This document shows positions 54,492 to 62,805 of a DNA stretch of 64,000 nt, piece by piece. Position numbers and translations under genes: made by a program. The notes beneath the pieces are model-generated. The model was not told the origin of the DNA, searched no databases, and worked only from the letters and a program-made list of their open reading frames with translations. Source of the stretch: Flavobacterium solisilvae (GTDB taxonomy: Bacteria; Bacteroidota; Bacteroidia; Flavobacteriales; Flavobacteriaceae). Numbering within the stretch: position 1 is the stretch's first letter; every line of letters begins with the position of its first letter. The stretch lies in contig NZ_JAAMPT010000207.1 of the NCBI RefSeq assembly GCF_012911605.1, positions 186,001-250,000 on the forward strand, given 5' to 3'.

Positions 54492-55907
54492 TTATTCCTG
54501 AAATAAGTCTTTTATTTCTATAGTGTTTTGAACTAATTCTTGACTGTATTCGTTTTCTATAAGACCAAAACTTGTTATCATGGTTAAGAAAATGTTTTTT
54601 CGAGTTGCAATTTCTTTTTCCAATTCAGCTATTTTATTTTTTAGGTTTTGATAATACTTTTTATCAATCATAAAAGGCGTGCTGTAAAATTTTATTTCAC
54701 ATATATTGATGATATTATCATCTCTATCGATTAGTAAATCTACTTGAGCATTTTGATTGAACCAACTACTGCTTGTAGAAAAAATAGCATCAATTCGAAG
54801 TGCTTTTTTTATTTGATAGATATGTTTTAAGCAAATAGTTTCAAAACTAAATCCTGACCAAGAAAGATAACTTTGGGTTTTCTGTAATCGTTGCCAAGTA
54901 CCAATACCATTATTTTTATTGTCTTGAATAAACTTTAAGTAGAACTTAGAATATTCATCAGATAAACGATAAAGTGTTAGTTGTTTTTTGTTACCATAAT
55001 AAATATATTCATTTACAAATCCAGATTCGGTTAATTCGTTTAATTTTAAAGAGAAATCACCACCACTAGAAATTTTGCTTTTTTCTAGCAATTCTTTTCG
55101 GGTTATTCCTTTATTAGATTTTGCTAAGATTTTTATTAAGCTAAGATGTTTTTCAGAATCATTGAATAGTGAAGTAAATAATTGAGAAAATTCATTTCGT
55201 AAAATACCATCTTTTGTAAAGCATAAATTGTCAATATTTTGAGCAACACTCAACCCTTTTTGAATTTTTTCTAAATAATGTGGAACGCCACCAATTGCCA
55301 TATATATTTGAGTAACATCATAATTGGTATAGCGAATTCCACGACTTTTAAGAAATAAATCCGTTTCATACAGATTAAATGGTAACATTCTGATTTGTTG
55401 TGTGATTCTATTATGAAGTCCGCCTTTGTTTTGAATAATTTTTTGAATCATATAAGAAGCCGCTGAACCACAAATAACGACTATTAAATCGCTTCGCTGT
55501 GTACAATAGCGATTCCAGAAATTTTCAAATGCTGTCAAAAACTTAGATTTTGCGGTGGCAATCCATGGGAATTCATCTATGAAAATGACTTTCTTCTTAG
55601 TTGATTTTTGCTTGTCTAAGTAATTTTCTAATAGAGCAAAAGCATCAAACCAATCGGATGCATTTTTATTTTCAGTCTTCTTTGCTTTTTTTGATATTTC
55701 TCTTGAAAAATTATTGAGTTGGTCTTTCATCGTTCCATTGTATAAGCCAGATACCTCAAAAATAATTTCACTTTTAAAAAATTCTCGAATGAGGAACGTT
55801 TTGCCAACACGTCGTCTGCCATAAATAGCTAATAGCTCTGATTTATCGCTGTTTAATGCTTGTTTTAGTAAACTTATTTCATGATTTCTACCAACTATTT
55901 TATTCAT
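54492..55907 (-). CDS. AAA+ ATPase with C-terminal PD-(D/E)XK-like domain (DUF234 type, 471 aa)
   Basis: Member of the archaeal-type ATPase/DUF234 group. Walker A is GRRRVGKT (about 30-37), Walker B VIFIDEF (Asp111-Glu112), and CGSAAS (146-151) is the sensor region. A winged-helix-like segment follows (about 255-320). The C-terminal domain has Glu356 in FSFETICLKH, Asp390 in QVDLLID and EIK at 404-406, the E...D...ExK pattern of PD-(D/E)XK nucleases. Role unknown; relatives are often duplicated and scattered, which fits selfish or defence genes. It lies alone and antisense between two copies of der's 3' end. Confidence 0.88.
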   Translation of the reverse strand: MNKIVGRNHEISLLKQALNSDKSELLAIYGRRRVGKTFLIREFFKSEIIFEVSGLYNGTMKDQLNNFSREISKKAKKTENKNASDWFDAFALLENYLDKQKSTKKKVIFIDEFPWIATAKSKFLTAFENFWNRYCTQRSDLIVVICGSAASYMIQKIIQNKGGLHNRITQQIRMLPFNLYETDLFLKSRGIRYTNYDVTQIYMAIGGVPHYLEKIQKGLSVAQNIDNLCFTKDGILRNEFSQLFTSLFNDSEKHLSLIKILAKSNKGITRKELLEKSKISSGGDFSLKLNELTESGFVNEYIYYGNKKQLTLYRLSDEYSKFYLKFIQDNKNNGIGTWQRLQKTQSYLSWSGFSFETICLKHIYQIKKALRIDAIFSTSSSWFNQNAQVDLLIDRDDNIINICEIKFYSTPFMIDKKYYQNLKNKIAELEKEIATRKNIFLTMITSFGLIENEYSQELVQNTIEIKDLFQE

Positions 55908-55926
55908 AAGAAATAAAGATATATTC

Positions 55927-55959
55927 CGCCAAAGATAGTTAAAATTGTTAGTTTTGGCG
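55927..55959. repeat. Right subterminal hairpin of the der islet
   Basis: CGCCAAA (55927-55933) pairs with TTTGGCG (55953-55959). GTTTTGGCGA here (55951-55960) also occurs in the left hairpin (54470-54479), in the same orientation. It lies 20-52 bases upstream of the ATPase start, so it could instead be an operator for autoregulation. Confidence 0.75.
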
Positions 55960-56007
55960 AGATATAAGATATTTTTTTACATAGTCTAGTTTTGCTATTA
56001 CTTTGTT

Positions 56008-56040
56008 TTCCAATCGATATTTACATCAGAGAAAAATAAA
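56008..56040 (+). repeat. 33-bp direct repeat, right copy (displaced 3' end of der)
   Basis: Encodes the same [13 protein letters not shown] as der's end, with one synonymous difference, but has no upstream coding sequence. The preservation of codon meaning suggests it came from a der gene rather than from random duplication and drift. Confidence 0.95.
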
Positions 56041-56139
56041 TTTTTGTTAAATTTTCGTCAGAATTTTTAACCTTTCACAATAAAATAATTAATTAGCCGT
56101 TATTTAGTTTTCATACTAACCTAACCGCTAATTTTTTTT

Positions 56140-58917
56140 ATGCCAAAAACGTTCTATTTACTCTGTGCACTATTTTATAGTTCTTTTCTTTTTTCTCAAA
56201 ACACCTTCATAATTAAAGGAAAAGTTGTTGATCCAAACACTAAATTGCCTATCGAATCGGCAACGGTTTACTTAACTTCAGTCAAAGACTCTTCGGTTGT
56301 AGATTATACTATTACCAACAAAATGGGAAATTTTTCTATCAAAGTTAAAAAAAGTGATAAAGCGCTAAATCTTAAAGTTTCTTTTATCAGTTATCAAGAT
56401 TTTGTAGAAAATGTAACTGGTTTAACTGCCGATAAAGATTTTGGTACAATCGAATTAAAAGATGCAACCAATCAGCTAAACGAAGTTGTAGTAAAATCGG
56501 AAATTCCGCCTATCAGAATTAAAAAAGATACGCTAGAATTTAATGCGTCGTCATTTAAAGTTGGTGCAGATGCTAATGTCGAAGCGTTACTAAAACAATT
56601 GCCTGGCGTTGAAATTACTCCCGAAGGGAAAATCACCGTTAATGGTAAAGAAGTAAACAATATTTTGGTTAACGGAAAACCATTTTTTGGTAAAGATGGA
56701 AAAATTGCTACCCAAAATCTTCCTGCCGAAATCATTGAAAAAGTGCAAGTAGTTGATACCAAAACTAAGTCGGAAGAAATTTCAGGCGATGCTTCGGGTT
56801 CAGAGAATAAAACGATTAACTTAACCATTCAAGAAGACAAGAACAAAGGTTTTTTTGGTAAAATTATGGGCGGATTGGGTTCGGATAAACGTTACGAATC
56901 CAGTATGTTGGTCAATTATTTTAAAGGTGAAAGAAAAATTAGTGCATTAGCTTCTTCCAATAATATCAATTCCATTGGGTTTTCGATGGATGAAATTTTT
57001 GATAATATGGGCGGAGGAAGAAATAGTTCGGTTTATTGGAATGACGATGGAAGTTTTGGAATAAACAACATGTCTTTTGGTGGAAATCGAGGAATTACGC
57101 GTTCTAATATGATAGGTATAAATTATCAAGACAAATGGTTTAAGAAAGTTGATCAAAGCGGAAGTTACTATTTTACCAACGCCGAAAGTGAAAACGTCAA
57201 CAGAACCGATAGAATAAATTTTCTTCCAACAGGAAATACGTTAACAAAATCCAATTCGATTACAAAAAATGGTAGCGATGGACATAATATTTCGTTAGAT
57301 TTTGAAATTTCGTTAGATTCAACGGCAACAATTTATCTTAATCCAAGATTTCAAACGAGTAAAGGATATGGAAAATCGTCTCGTAATCAAATTACTACCG
57401 ATGAAAGTTTAGCCGAATTAAACTCAAGTACCAACGATGATTATAACGAAAACGATAATTCAAATTTTGGACTTGACGCAAGTTTTAGTAAACAATTTAA
57501 AAAGAAAAAAAGAGGTTTGTCGGTTAATCTTGAAGCAGAATTTCAAAAACGTGACGAATATGTAAATACAAAATCGGCTACACTTTTTGCCGATACAACG
57601 CCAGATGATATTAGAAATCAAAATCGTTTTGAAAACAATAAAAACGATTTCATGAAAGTTGAAGTTCGATATGGCGAACCATTAACCGATTCGCTTCGAT
57701 TGAGTTTAACTTCAGAATTGACACTTCGAAAAATTGGAAATGATTTGAATACATTCGATTTTAACACTGGAACAAATAGTTATGATGATTTTAACGACTT
57801 GCAATCCAATGAAGTGAATTCAAAAACAACAACTTATTTTCCTTCAACCGGATTGATTTTGGATAAATCGAAAACTAATGGACGAATTAATTTTGGTCCC
57901 GAATTTATCAACTTTGATGCTAATTCTAATTACCTTGGCATTAAAACTAACAGAAATAAAACGTATGTTTTTCCAAGAGTAAAAGGTTACATCAGTCATA
58001 GAATGGGTAAATCAAAATCGATTTATTCGTATTATGATTTTGGAGTGCAAATGCCGCAAGCCAATCAAGTTTTGCCTGTTGAAAATTTATCCAATCCGTT
58101 GAGTACATTTATTGGAAATGATGATTTAAAGCCAACATTGAGACATAATTTGTATTTCAGTTTTAATGATTATGACTATCAATCACGTTCAGGATATTAT
58201 ATTTATTCGGGGATTAATTTGAGTAAAGACGCTGTGGTTTCTTCTACAGTTTATGATGATAATTTCAAATCAACGACAACCTATCAAAACGTTGATGTTA
58301 CACATAATTCTTATCTTGGTGTTAACTGGAATAAATCGTATAAAAAAGAGAAAAGAACGCTTCGTTTTGGTGCTGGCGTAAGCTTTAACTATGATTACAA
58401 TAAAGGTTTGACTAATGCTGTTTTGTTTGAATCAAAAGGTTTAAATATTAATCCAAGGTTCAATTTAACTTGGAGTATTGATGAAATGATTACCGTTGCG
58501 CCAAGTTATCGTTATACTTTTTCAAAAACCGATTTTAAAAACTATGTAATTGATAAAGCAGATAATTTCATTCACAATGCAAAATTGGAAATCACGTCTT
58601 ATATGCCGAAACATTTCGTTTTAGGTTCTGATTTTGGCTATACGTATAATTCAAATATAGCCGATGGTTATAAGAAAGATTTCTACTTATGGAACGTAAG
58701 TTTAGGCTATAATTTCTTCAAAGATCAATTGTTAGCCAAAGTAAAAGTATATGATTTATTAAACCAAAACTTAAACTCAACCCGAACCATTACGCCAACG
58801 GCAATCGTAGATGCAGAGAATACGGTTTTAAGACGATATGTAATGTTTTCACTAACCTACAAACTCGAAAAGTTTGCCGGAAAGAAGAAAAACGACAATA
58901 TGATGTTTATGGATTAA
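56140..58917 (+). CDS. TonB-dependent-receptor-like outer-membrane beta-barrel protein (925 aa)
   Basis: Outer-membrane protein with signal peptide (1-19), a carboxypeptidase-regulatory-like beta-sandwich (about 25-110), a plug-like domain (about 130-235, with VEALLKQLPGVEITPEGKI) and a large beta-barrel. It belongs to the flavobacterial outer-membrane beta-barrel family related to TonB receptors, but no SusD partner is adjacent and the ligand is unknown. It may use TonB or serve a structural or secretion role. Before the islet insertion it would have followed der directly. A strong terminator follows. Confidence 0.88.
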   Translation: MPKTFYLLCALFYSSFLFSQNTFIIKGKVVDPNTKLPIESATVYLTSVKDSSVVDYTITNKMGNFSIKVKKSDKALNLKVSFISYQDFVENVTGLTADKDFGTIELKDATNQLNEVVVKSEIPPIRIKKDTLEFNASSFKVGADANVEALLKQLPGVEITPEGKITVNGKEVNNILVNGKPFFGKDGKIATQNLPAEIIEKVQVVDTKTKSEEISGDASGSENKTINLTIQEDKNKGFFGKIMGGLGSDKRYESSMLVNYFKGERKISALASSNNINSIGFSMDEIFDNMGGGRNSSVYWNDDGSFGINNMSFGGNRGITRSNMIGINYQDKWFKKVDQSGSYYFTNAESENVNRTDRINFLPTGNTLTKSNSITKNGSDGHNISLDFEISLDSTATIYLNPRFQTSKGYGKSSRNQITTDESLAELNSSTNDDYNENDNSNFGLDASFSKQFKKKKRGLSVNLEAEFQKRDEYVNTKSATLFADTTPDDIRNQNRFENNKNDFMKVEVRYGEPLTDSLRLSLTSELTLRKIGNDLNTFDFNTGTNSYDDFNDLQSNEVNSKTTTYFPSTGLILDKSKTNGRINFGPEFINFDANSNYLGIKTNRNKTYVFPRVKGYISHRMGKSKSIYSYYDFGVQMPQANQVLPVENLSNPLSTFIGNDDLKPTLRHNLYFSFNDYDYQSRSGYYIYSGINLSKDAVVSSTVYDDNFKSTTTYQNVDVTHNSYLGVNWNKSYKKEKRTLRFGAGVSFNYDYNKGLTNAVLFESKGLNINPRFNLTWSIDEMITVAPSYRYTFSKTDFKNYVIDKADNFIHNAKLEITSYMPKHFVLGSDFGYTYNSNIADGYKKDFYLWNVSLGYNFFKDQLLAKVKVYDLLNQNLNSTRTITPTAIVDAENTVLRRYVMFSLTYKLEKFAGKKKNDNMMFMD

Positions 58918-58923
58918 AAAGTA

Positions 58924-58961
58924 AAAATCCGGTCTTTTTTTGAGACCGGATTTTCTTTTTT
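58924..58961 (+). terminator. Terminator after the outer-membrane receptor gene
   Basis: Perfect 12-bp stem AAAATCCGGTCT/AGACCGGATTTT (58924-58935 and 58943-58954) with a 7-base loop, then C and a run of T's. Confidence 0.93.
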
Positions 58962-59031
58962 AAATCTTGTTGAATTTGTTACAAATTTTTATGTAGTAAA
59001 TTGATGTTTCCAAACGATAATAATTTCTAAA

Positions 59032-59334
59032 TTATCTTTTAATGATGCTTACTGCAGTTCCTGTTGCAGTTACAATAATGATTCCAGCAGTAGAAAAATC
59101 GATTTCCACCTTTATTCCAATAATTGCGTTTGCATTCAAATTTTCTGCATTGGCTTTTAGATTGATAAATGCTTTTTCTTTTACTTCAATGATGCTTTCA
59201 CTTATTCCATCATAGTATTTTTGCATACTGAATGTCATAGTGTTTTTTTGCATATTGGCAGCTGTTCCAGTGACTATGCCTAGATATTCTAAAATTTTAT
59301 AATCTTCAACGGAATTTGTAGTTGTTAAAATCAT
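59032..59334 (-). CDS. YbjQ/UPF0145 family protein (100 aa)
   Basis: Small cytoplasmic protein of the YbjQ (UPF0145, putative heavy-metal-binding) family, which forms pentamers. Start chosen at ATG 59334 (MILTTTNSVEDYKI), the usual family beginning; a TTG five codons upstream is unlikely. YLGIVTGTAAN and LNANAIIGIKVEIDF are family motifs. Function unknown. Confidence 0.9.
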   Translation of the reverse strand: MILTTTNSVEDYKILEYLGIVTGTAANMQKNTMTFSMQKYYDGISESIIEVKEKAFINLKANAENLNANAIIGIKVEIDFSTAGIIIVTATGTAVSIIKR

Positions 59335-59428
59335 GTGGTCAATATTCAAAGTTTTTGTTTTTTTCTTTTAAACAATTTGTGTTAAGATGTTTGTTTTCAC
59401 TTTTAATAATAAATTTTTGGCACAGAAA

Positions 59429-60253
59429 CTACCAACTTCCACCACTTCCACCACCAGAAAATCCGCCGCCGCCAAATCCGCCGCCAAATCCGCCGCCGCC
59501 AGAAGAACCACCAAAACCGCCACCAAAACTTCCGCCGCCACTATTTCGTCCAAGACTACTTAAAATTATAATATCGGCTAAGTCAAAACCTCCGCCACGA
59601 TTTCCTGAATTGCCACCACCATTTCGTTTGTTGTTGGATAAAACGACAATCAAAATAATGACCACAATAATTATTGGAAAGATTGGAAAATCGCCTTGTT
59701 TGTCTTTTTTTCTTGTGCCTTTGTATTTTCCTTTGAATACTTCAAAAATGGCATCAGTACCTTTGTCTAAACCTTTATAAAAACTGCCAGCTTTAAATTC
59801 TGGAATGATAATGTTTCGGGTAATTTCACCACCAATTCCTGCTGTTAATCTATCTTCTAATCCATATCCAGCCGAAATCCAAATTTTTCTTTCTTCTTTT
59901 GCCAAAAGAATAATAACACCATTATCATTTTTTTCGTTTCCGCCAATTCCCCATGCATGTCCCCATTTTGGAGTAAGTATTCCAATGTCTTCGCCTTTTA
60001 AACTTTCAATGGTAATAACTACAATTTGAGTTGTTGTACTATCAGAATAGCGAATGAGTTTTTCTTCCAATTGAATTTTTTCATTTGGACTTAAAACTTT
60101 AGCGTAATCATAAACTGAAGTTTGAAAGGAAGGTTTTTCAGGAATAGTAAATTGTGAAAAAACAGAAAGCGAAGTAAATAGTAAAAAAAACAAAAACGTT
60201 GTTCTGAAAATTTTAGAATTCCTAATTCCTAATTCGTAATTCGTAATTCTCAT
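59429..60253 (-). CDS. TPM-domain (YgcG-like) membrane-anchored protein with Gly-rich tail (274 aa)
   Basis: A signal sequence (about 1-34, ending SVFSQ) is followed by a TPM domain (about 45-165, with YDYAKVLSPNEK and GIGGNEKNDNGVIILLA), one membrane helix (about 192-206) and a Gly/Ser-rich tail ending SGGSW, the standard YgcG layout. TPM domains are reported to have phosphatase-like activity in plants, but their bacterial role is unclear. The first residues (MRITNYELGIRNSK) are read from an AATTC-type DNA repeat and are probably not ancestral. Its ATG overlaps the stop of the preceding TPM gene by 4 bases. Confidence 0.88.
   Translation of the reverse strand: MRITNYELGIRNSKIFRTTFLFFLLFTSLSVFSQFTIPEKPSFQTSVYDYAKVLSPNEKIQLEEKLIRYSDSTTTQIVVITIESLKGEDIGILTPKWGHAWGIGGNEKNDNGVIILLAKEERKIWISAGYGLEDRLTAGIGGEITRNIIIPEFKAGSFYKGLDKGTDAIFEVFKGKYKGTRKKDKQGDFPIFPIIIVVIILIVVLSNNKRNGGGNSGNRGGGFDLADIIILSSLGRNSGGGSFGGGFGGSSGGGGFGGGFGGGGFSGGGSGGSW
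60218..60253. repeat. AATTCCTAATTCGTAATTC short tandem repeat
   Basis: Tandem variants of TAATTCGTAATTC/TAATTCCTAATTCC cover the first codons of the YgcG-like gene and the end of the gene before it. Similar AATTCCAAATTCC units occur in the mreB-mreC gap. Confidence 0.7.
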
Positions 60254-60693
60254 AATTCGTCTTTGGATATTTCGTTTGACAATTCGTTTTTATCGCCTTC
60301 TTGATAAGGAAAATATTTTTGTAACTGTTCGCCAGCTCTTTGAATTCCTTCAACCAAACCTTCCTTATAATTTCCTTCTTTGAAGTTTTTTACCATAATG
60401 TCTCGAGTGCAATCCCAAAAATCATTTGGAACAACATCATTGATGCCTTTGTCTCCACAAATCACAAAGGTTTTATCTTTTACTGCTAGATAAATTAAAA
60501 CGCCATTTTTGAGTTCGGTTTCGTCCATTTTCAATAAATGGAAAACTTCCATCGCACGCTCAAACGCATCAATGGAAGTCTTTTTTTCTAAATGCACTCT
60601 AATTTCACCCGAAGTATTTTTTTCGGCCACGCGAATAGCTTCAACAATTTCTTGCTCTTCTTCTTGGGTTAAAAAATCTTCTACTTTTGACAT
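60250..60693 (-). CDS. TPM-domain protein (147 aa)
   Basis: Second TPM-domain protein of the lemA cluster, without a signal peptide or membrane helix at its N-terminus, so its location is uncertain. The TPM fold runs from about 5 to 130 with the NTSGEIRVHLE strand and GVLIYLAVKDKTFVICGDKGI. Nine bases after lemA; overlaps the next gene by 4 bases. LemA plus two TPM proteins is a conserved set in Bacteroidota with unknown joint role, probably at the envelope. Confidence 0.88.
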   Translation of the reverse strand: MSKVEDFLTQEEEQEIVEAIRVAEKNTSGEIRVHLEKKTSIDAFERAMEVFHLLKMDETELKNGVLIYLAVKDKTFVICGDKGINDVVPNDFWDCTRDIMVKNFKEGNYKEGLVEGIQRAGEQLQKYFPYQEGDKNELSNEISKDEL

Positions 60694-60702
60694 TGTCTTA
60701 AA

Positions 60703-61284
60703 TTAGAATTTTACTTCTACTGGTTTTTCAGCACCTTCAACTGCTTTGAAATAAGCTTTTTCTTTGTATTTGCCTAAGAAAAGATTTCTAGGTTGACTTA
60801 ATACATAGCCATTATAAGCTTCTACTGATTCATTAAAACGAGTTCTTGCAGTTAATATCTGATTTTCAGTACTAGCTAATTCGTCTTGTAATTTTAAGAA
60901 ATTTTGATTTGCTTTTAAATCTGGATATTGTTCAACAGTAACCAATAATCTTGATAATGCTGAAGAAACACCACTTTGAGCTTGATTGTAAGCTGCTAAT
61001 TGTTCAGGAGTAATATTTGTTGGATCAATATTGATTGATGTAGCCTTAGCTCTTGCTTCAATTACAGCAGTCAAAGTTCCTTTTTCAAAGTCGGCAGCAC
61101 CTTTTACGGTATTTACTAAGTTACCAATTAAATCATTTCTTCTTTGGTAAGCTGTGTTTACATTTCCCCATTCTTTTTCAGTAGCTTGATTGTATCTTAA
61201 GGCAGTGTTTTGTATTCCAAAGTACCACATTGCAAGTATAACAACTGCACCTATTCCAATTATCCAAGGCAAAAATTTTCTCAT
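60703..61284 (-). CDS. lemA: LemA family protein
   Basis: Membrane-anchored helical-bundle protein. One N-terminal helix (about 5-24) is followed by the LemA core, with YQRRNDLIGNLVNTVKG and TVEQYPDLKANQNFLKLQDEL as separate family motifs. 193 residues, normal length. First gene of lemA-TPM-TPM. Function unknown. Confidence 0.95.
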   Translation of the reverse strand: MRKFLPWIIGIGAVVILAMWYFGIQNTALRYNQATEKEWGNVNTAYQRRNDLIGNLVNTVKGAADFEKGTLTAVIEARAKATSINIDPTNITPEQLAAYNQAQSGVSSALSRLLVTVEQYPDLKANQNFLKLQDELASTENQILTARTRFNESVEAYNGYVLSQPRNLFLGKYKEKAYFKAVEGAEKPVEVKF

Positions 61285-61333
61285 AAGTTTTATTTTTTTA
61301 AGTTTATTATTAGTTTTTAATTTTTTTAAAATG

Positions 61334-61666
61334 TTACAACTGATTTTTTATAGCAGTCAGTTGTGCTTTTACCGCTTCGAGTTTATTGATAATCTCAAAT
61401 TTATCAAGTGTTTTTTGCTGGCCTTCTTTTAAATGCGTTTTCGCACCTTCCAATGTAAATCCGCGTTCTTTTACCAAATGAAAAATCAGTTGTAGATTTT
61501 TTACGTCTTCGGGAGTGAACATTCGGTTACCTTTAGCATTTTTCTTTGGTTTTAGAATATCGAATTCTTTATCCCAAAAACGAATTAACGATGCATTTAC
61601 ATCAAATGCTTTGGCAACTTCACCAATGCTGTAATATCTTTTTCCTTCTTGTAATTCTATTTGCAT
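61334..61666 (-). CDS. MerR-family transcriptional regulator (110 aa)
   Basis: Short MerR-type HTH protein. YSIGEVAKAFDVNASLIRFW is the DNA-binding helix-turn-helix, followed by the wing and FTPEDVKNLQLIFHLVKERG. A short dimerisation helix ends the protein; there is no effector domain. Typical flavobacterial companion of the M23 peptidase gene upstream. Target unknown. Confidence 0.9.
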   Translation of the reverse strand: MQIELQEGKRYYSIGEVAKAFDVNASLIRFWDKEFDILKPKKNAKGNRMFTPEDVKNLQLIFHLVKERGFTLEGAKTHLKEGQQKTLDKFEIINKLEAVKAQLTAIKNQL

Positions 61667-61685
61667 AGTATTTATTTTTTTAAAC

Positions 61686-61714
61686 TTGTAACCCGCAACT
61701 CGTAACCCGAAATG
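61686..61714. repeat. GTAACCCGCAACTCGTAACCC repeat-like segment
   Basis: Two GTAACCCG units separated by CAACTC in the short gap between the M23 and MerR genes, resembling the text at 25569-25597. Probably an extragenic simple repeat. Confidence 0.5.
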
Positions 61715-61715
61715 G

Positions 61716-62696
61716 TTAATCCAACGACTGATTTTCCTGATTAGCTAATTTAGAAATAATCGAGTATTCTGCTGCCGAAATCGTTCCATAATAAAAATTA
61801 ATCGGGTTAACCGGTTTACCGTCTTTATGAACTTCATAGTGCAAATGCGGTGCTTCACTTCGTCCAGTACTGCCAACATATCCAATAACATCACCACGTT
61901 TAACCCGTTGTCCGGCTTTTACTTTGTATTTGCTCAAATGACCATATAGCGTTTCATAACCATATCCATGTTGAATAACAATGTGATTTCCATAACCCGA
62001 AGCCGTGTTATCAGCACGTCTAACAACGCCATCGCCAGTCGCAAAAATTGGTGTTCCAGTTGGCGCAGTAAAATCCATTCCTTGGTGCATTTTTCTTGCT
62101 TTAGTAAACGGATCACTTCGATAACCATAACCCGAAGCCATGCGTTTCATCTGCTCATTTTTTACAGGTTGAATAGCTGGAATTGCGGCTAATAACTTGT
62201 TTTTTTGTTTTGCTAAAGCTAAAATTTCGTCCAACGATTTTGACTGAATTGCCAATTGTTTCGAGATAATATCTACTTTTTTTGACGTGTTAATCACCAA
62301 ATCCGAATTGTTGAAACCTTCCAATTCTTTGTAGCGATTTACACCACCAAAACCCGCTTTTCGTTGCTCAGTCGGAATAGCAGAAGTATTAAAATAAGCT
62401 CGATAAATATTGTTGTCGCGCTCTTCAATATCTTCCAAAACTTCGTCGATTTGCTCCATTTTTTTATTCAAAATAGCATAACGAAGCTTCATCGTTTCAA
62501 TTTCCCTAGCTTGTAATCGGTCTTTTGGCGTTTCAAAATAAGGCGTATTTAACAAAACCACAAAACACAAAAATCCAAACAACGCCGATGACAACAAAAA
62601 CAAACCAATATAACCCAACTGCTTGGTCTTTTTTGGTTTAATTTTTCGGTAAGCTAAACTTTCGGTATCGAAATAATACTTTACTTTTTTCGCCAT
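61716..62696 (-). CDS. M23-family peptidoglycan metallopeptidase, membrane-anchored (326 aa)
   Basis: Zinc endopeptidase that probably cuts peptidoglycan cross-links or regulates cell-wall turnover. An N-terminal helix (about 27-49) is followed by a coiled coil (about 60-95 and 140-170) and the M23 domain (about 185-310). Zinc ligands: His204 and Asp208 in HQGMD, His286 in HLHYEVH, with His284 catalytic; YGHLSKY supplies further conserved residues. Divergent from alaS, a conserved arrangement. Confidence 0.94.
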   Translation of the reverse strand: MAKKVKYYFDTESLAYRKIKPKKTKQLGYIGLFLLSSALFGFLCFVVLLNTPYFETPKDRLQAREIETMKLRYAILNKKMEQIDEVLEDIEERDNNIYRAYFNTSAIPTEQRKAGFGGVNRYKELEGFNNSDLVINTSKKVDIISKQLAIQSKSLDEILALAKQKNKLLAAIPAIQPVKNEQMKRMASGYGYRSDPFTKARKMHQGMDFTAPTGTPIFATGDGVVRRADNTASGYGNHIVIQHGYGYETLYGHLSKYKVKAGQRVKRGDVIGYVGSTGRSEAPHLHYEVHKDGKPVNPINFYYGTISAAEYSIISKLANQENQSLD

Positions 62697-62805
62697 CTTT
62701 TATTTTATACTATTTTTGTGCTGGTTTTTAAAACAATGGTTATACGAACAAATTTAACAAATGTTTCAGTCATAAGCTAAATTTATTTTTAACAGCGAAA
62801 CTTTT

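Larger units (their letters stand above)
54384..56040. mobile_element. Putative one-gene islet at the 3' end of der
   Basis: About 1.62 kb between 33-bp repeats of der's 3' end. It contains a single minus-strand ATPase/nuclease gene and, just inside each end, a hairpin whose stem includes CGCCAAA/TTTGGCG. Loss by recombination between the repeats would leave der intact. No integrase or transposase is present. Mobility is inferred from structure, not shown. Confidence 0.5.

Noticed and set aside
54492..55907. Multi-gene defence system around the ATPase
   Set aside because: There is only one gene in the insert and its neighbours are housekeeping genes, so no partner or methylase supports a named defence system.
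59450..59540. CRISPR-like or satellite repeat of CCGCCGCCA units
   Set aside because: The periodicity is explained by Gly-rich codons of the TPM protein; there are no unique spacers.
59322..59780. Proline-rich plus-strand ORF
   Set aside because: It is the reverse reading of the Gly/Ser-rich tail of the YgcG-like protein and has no start signals of its own.
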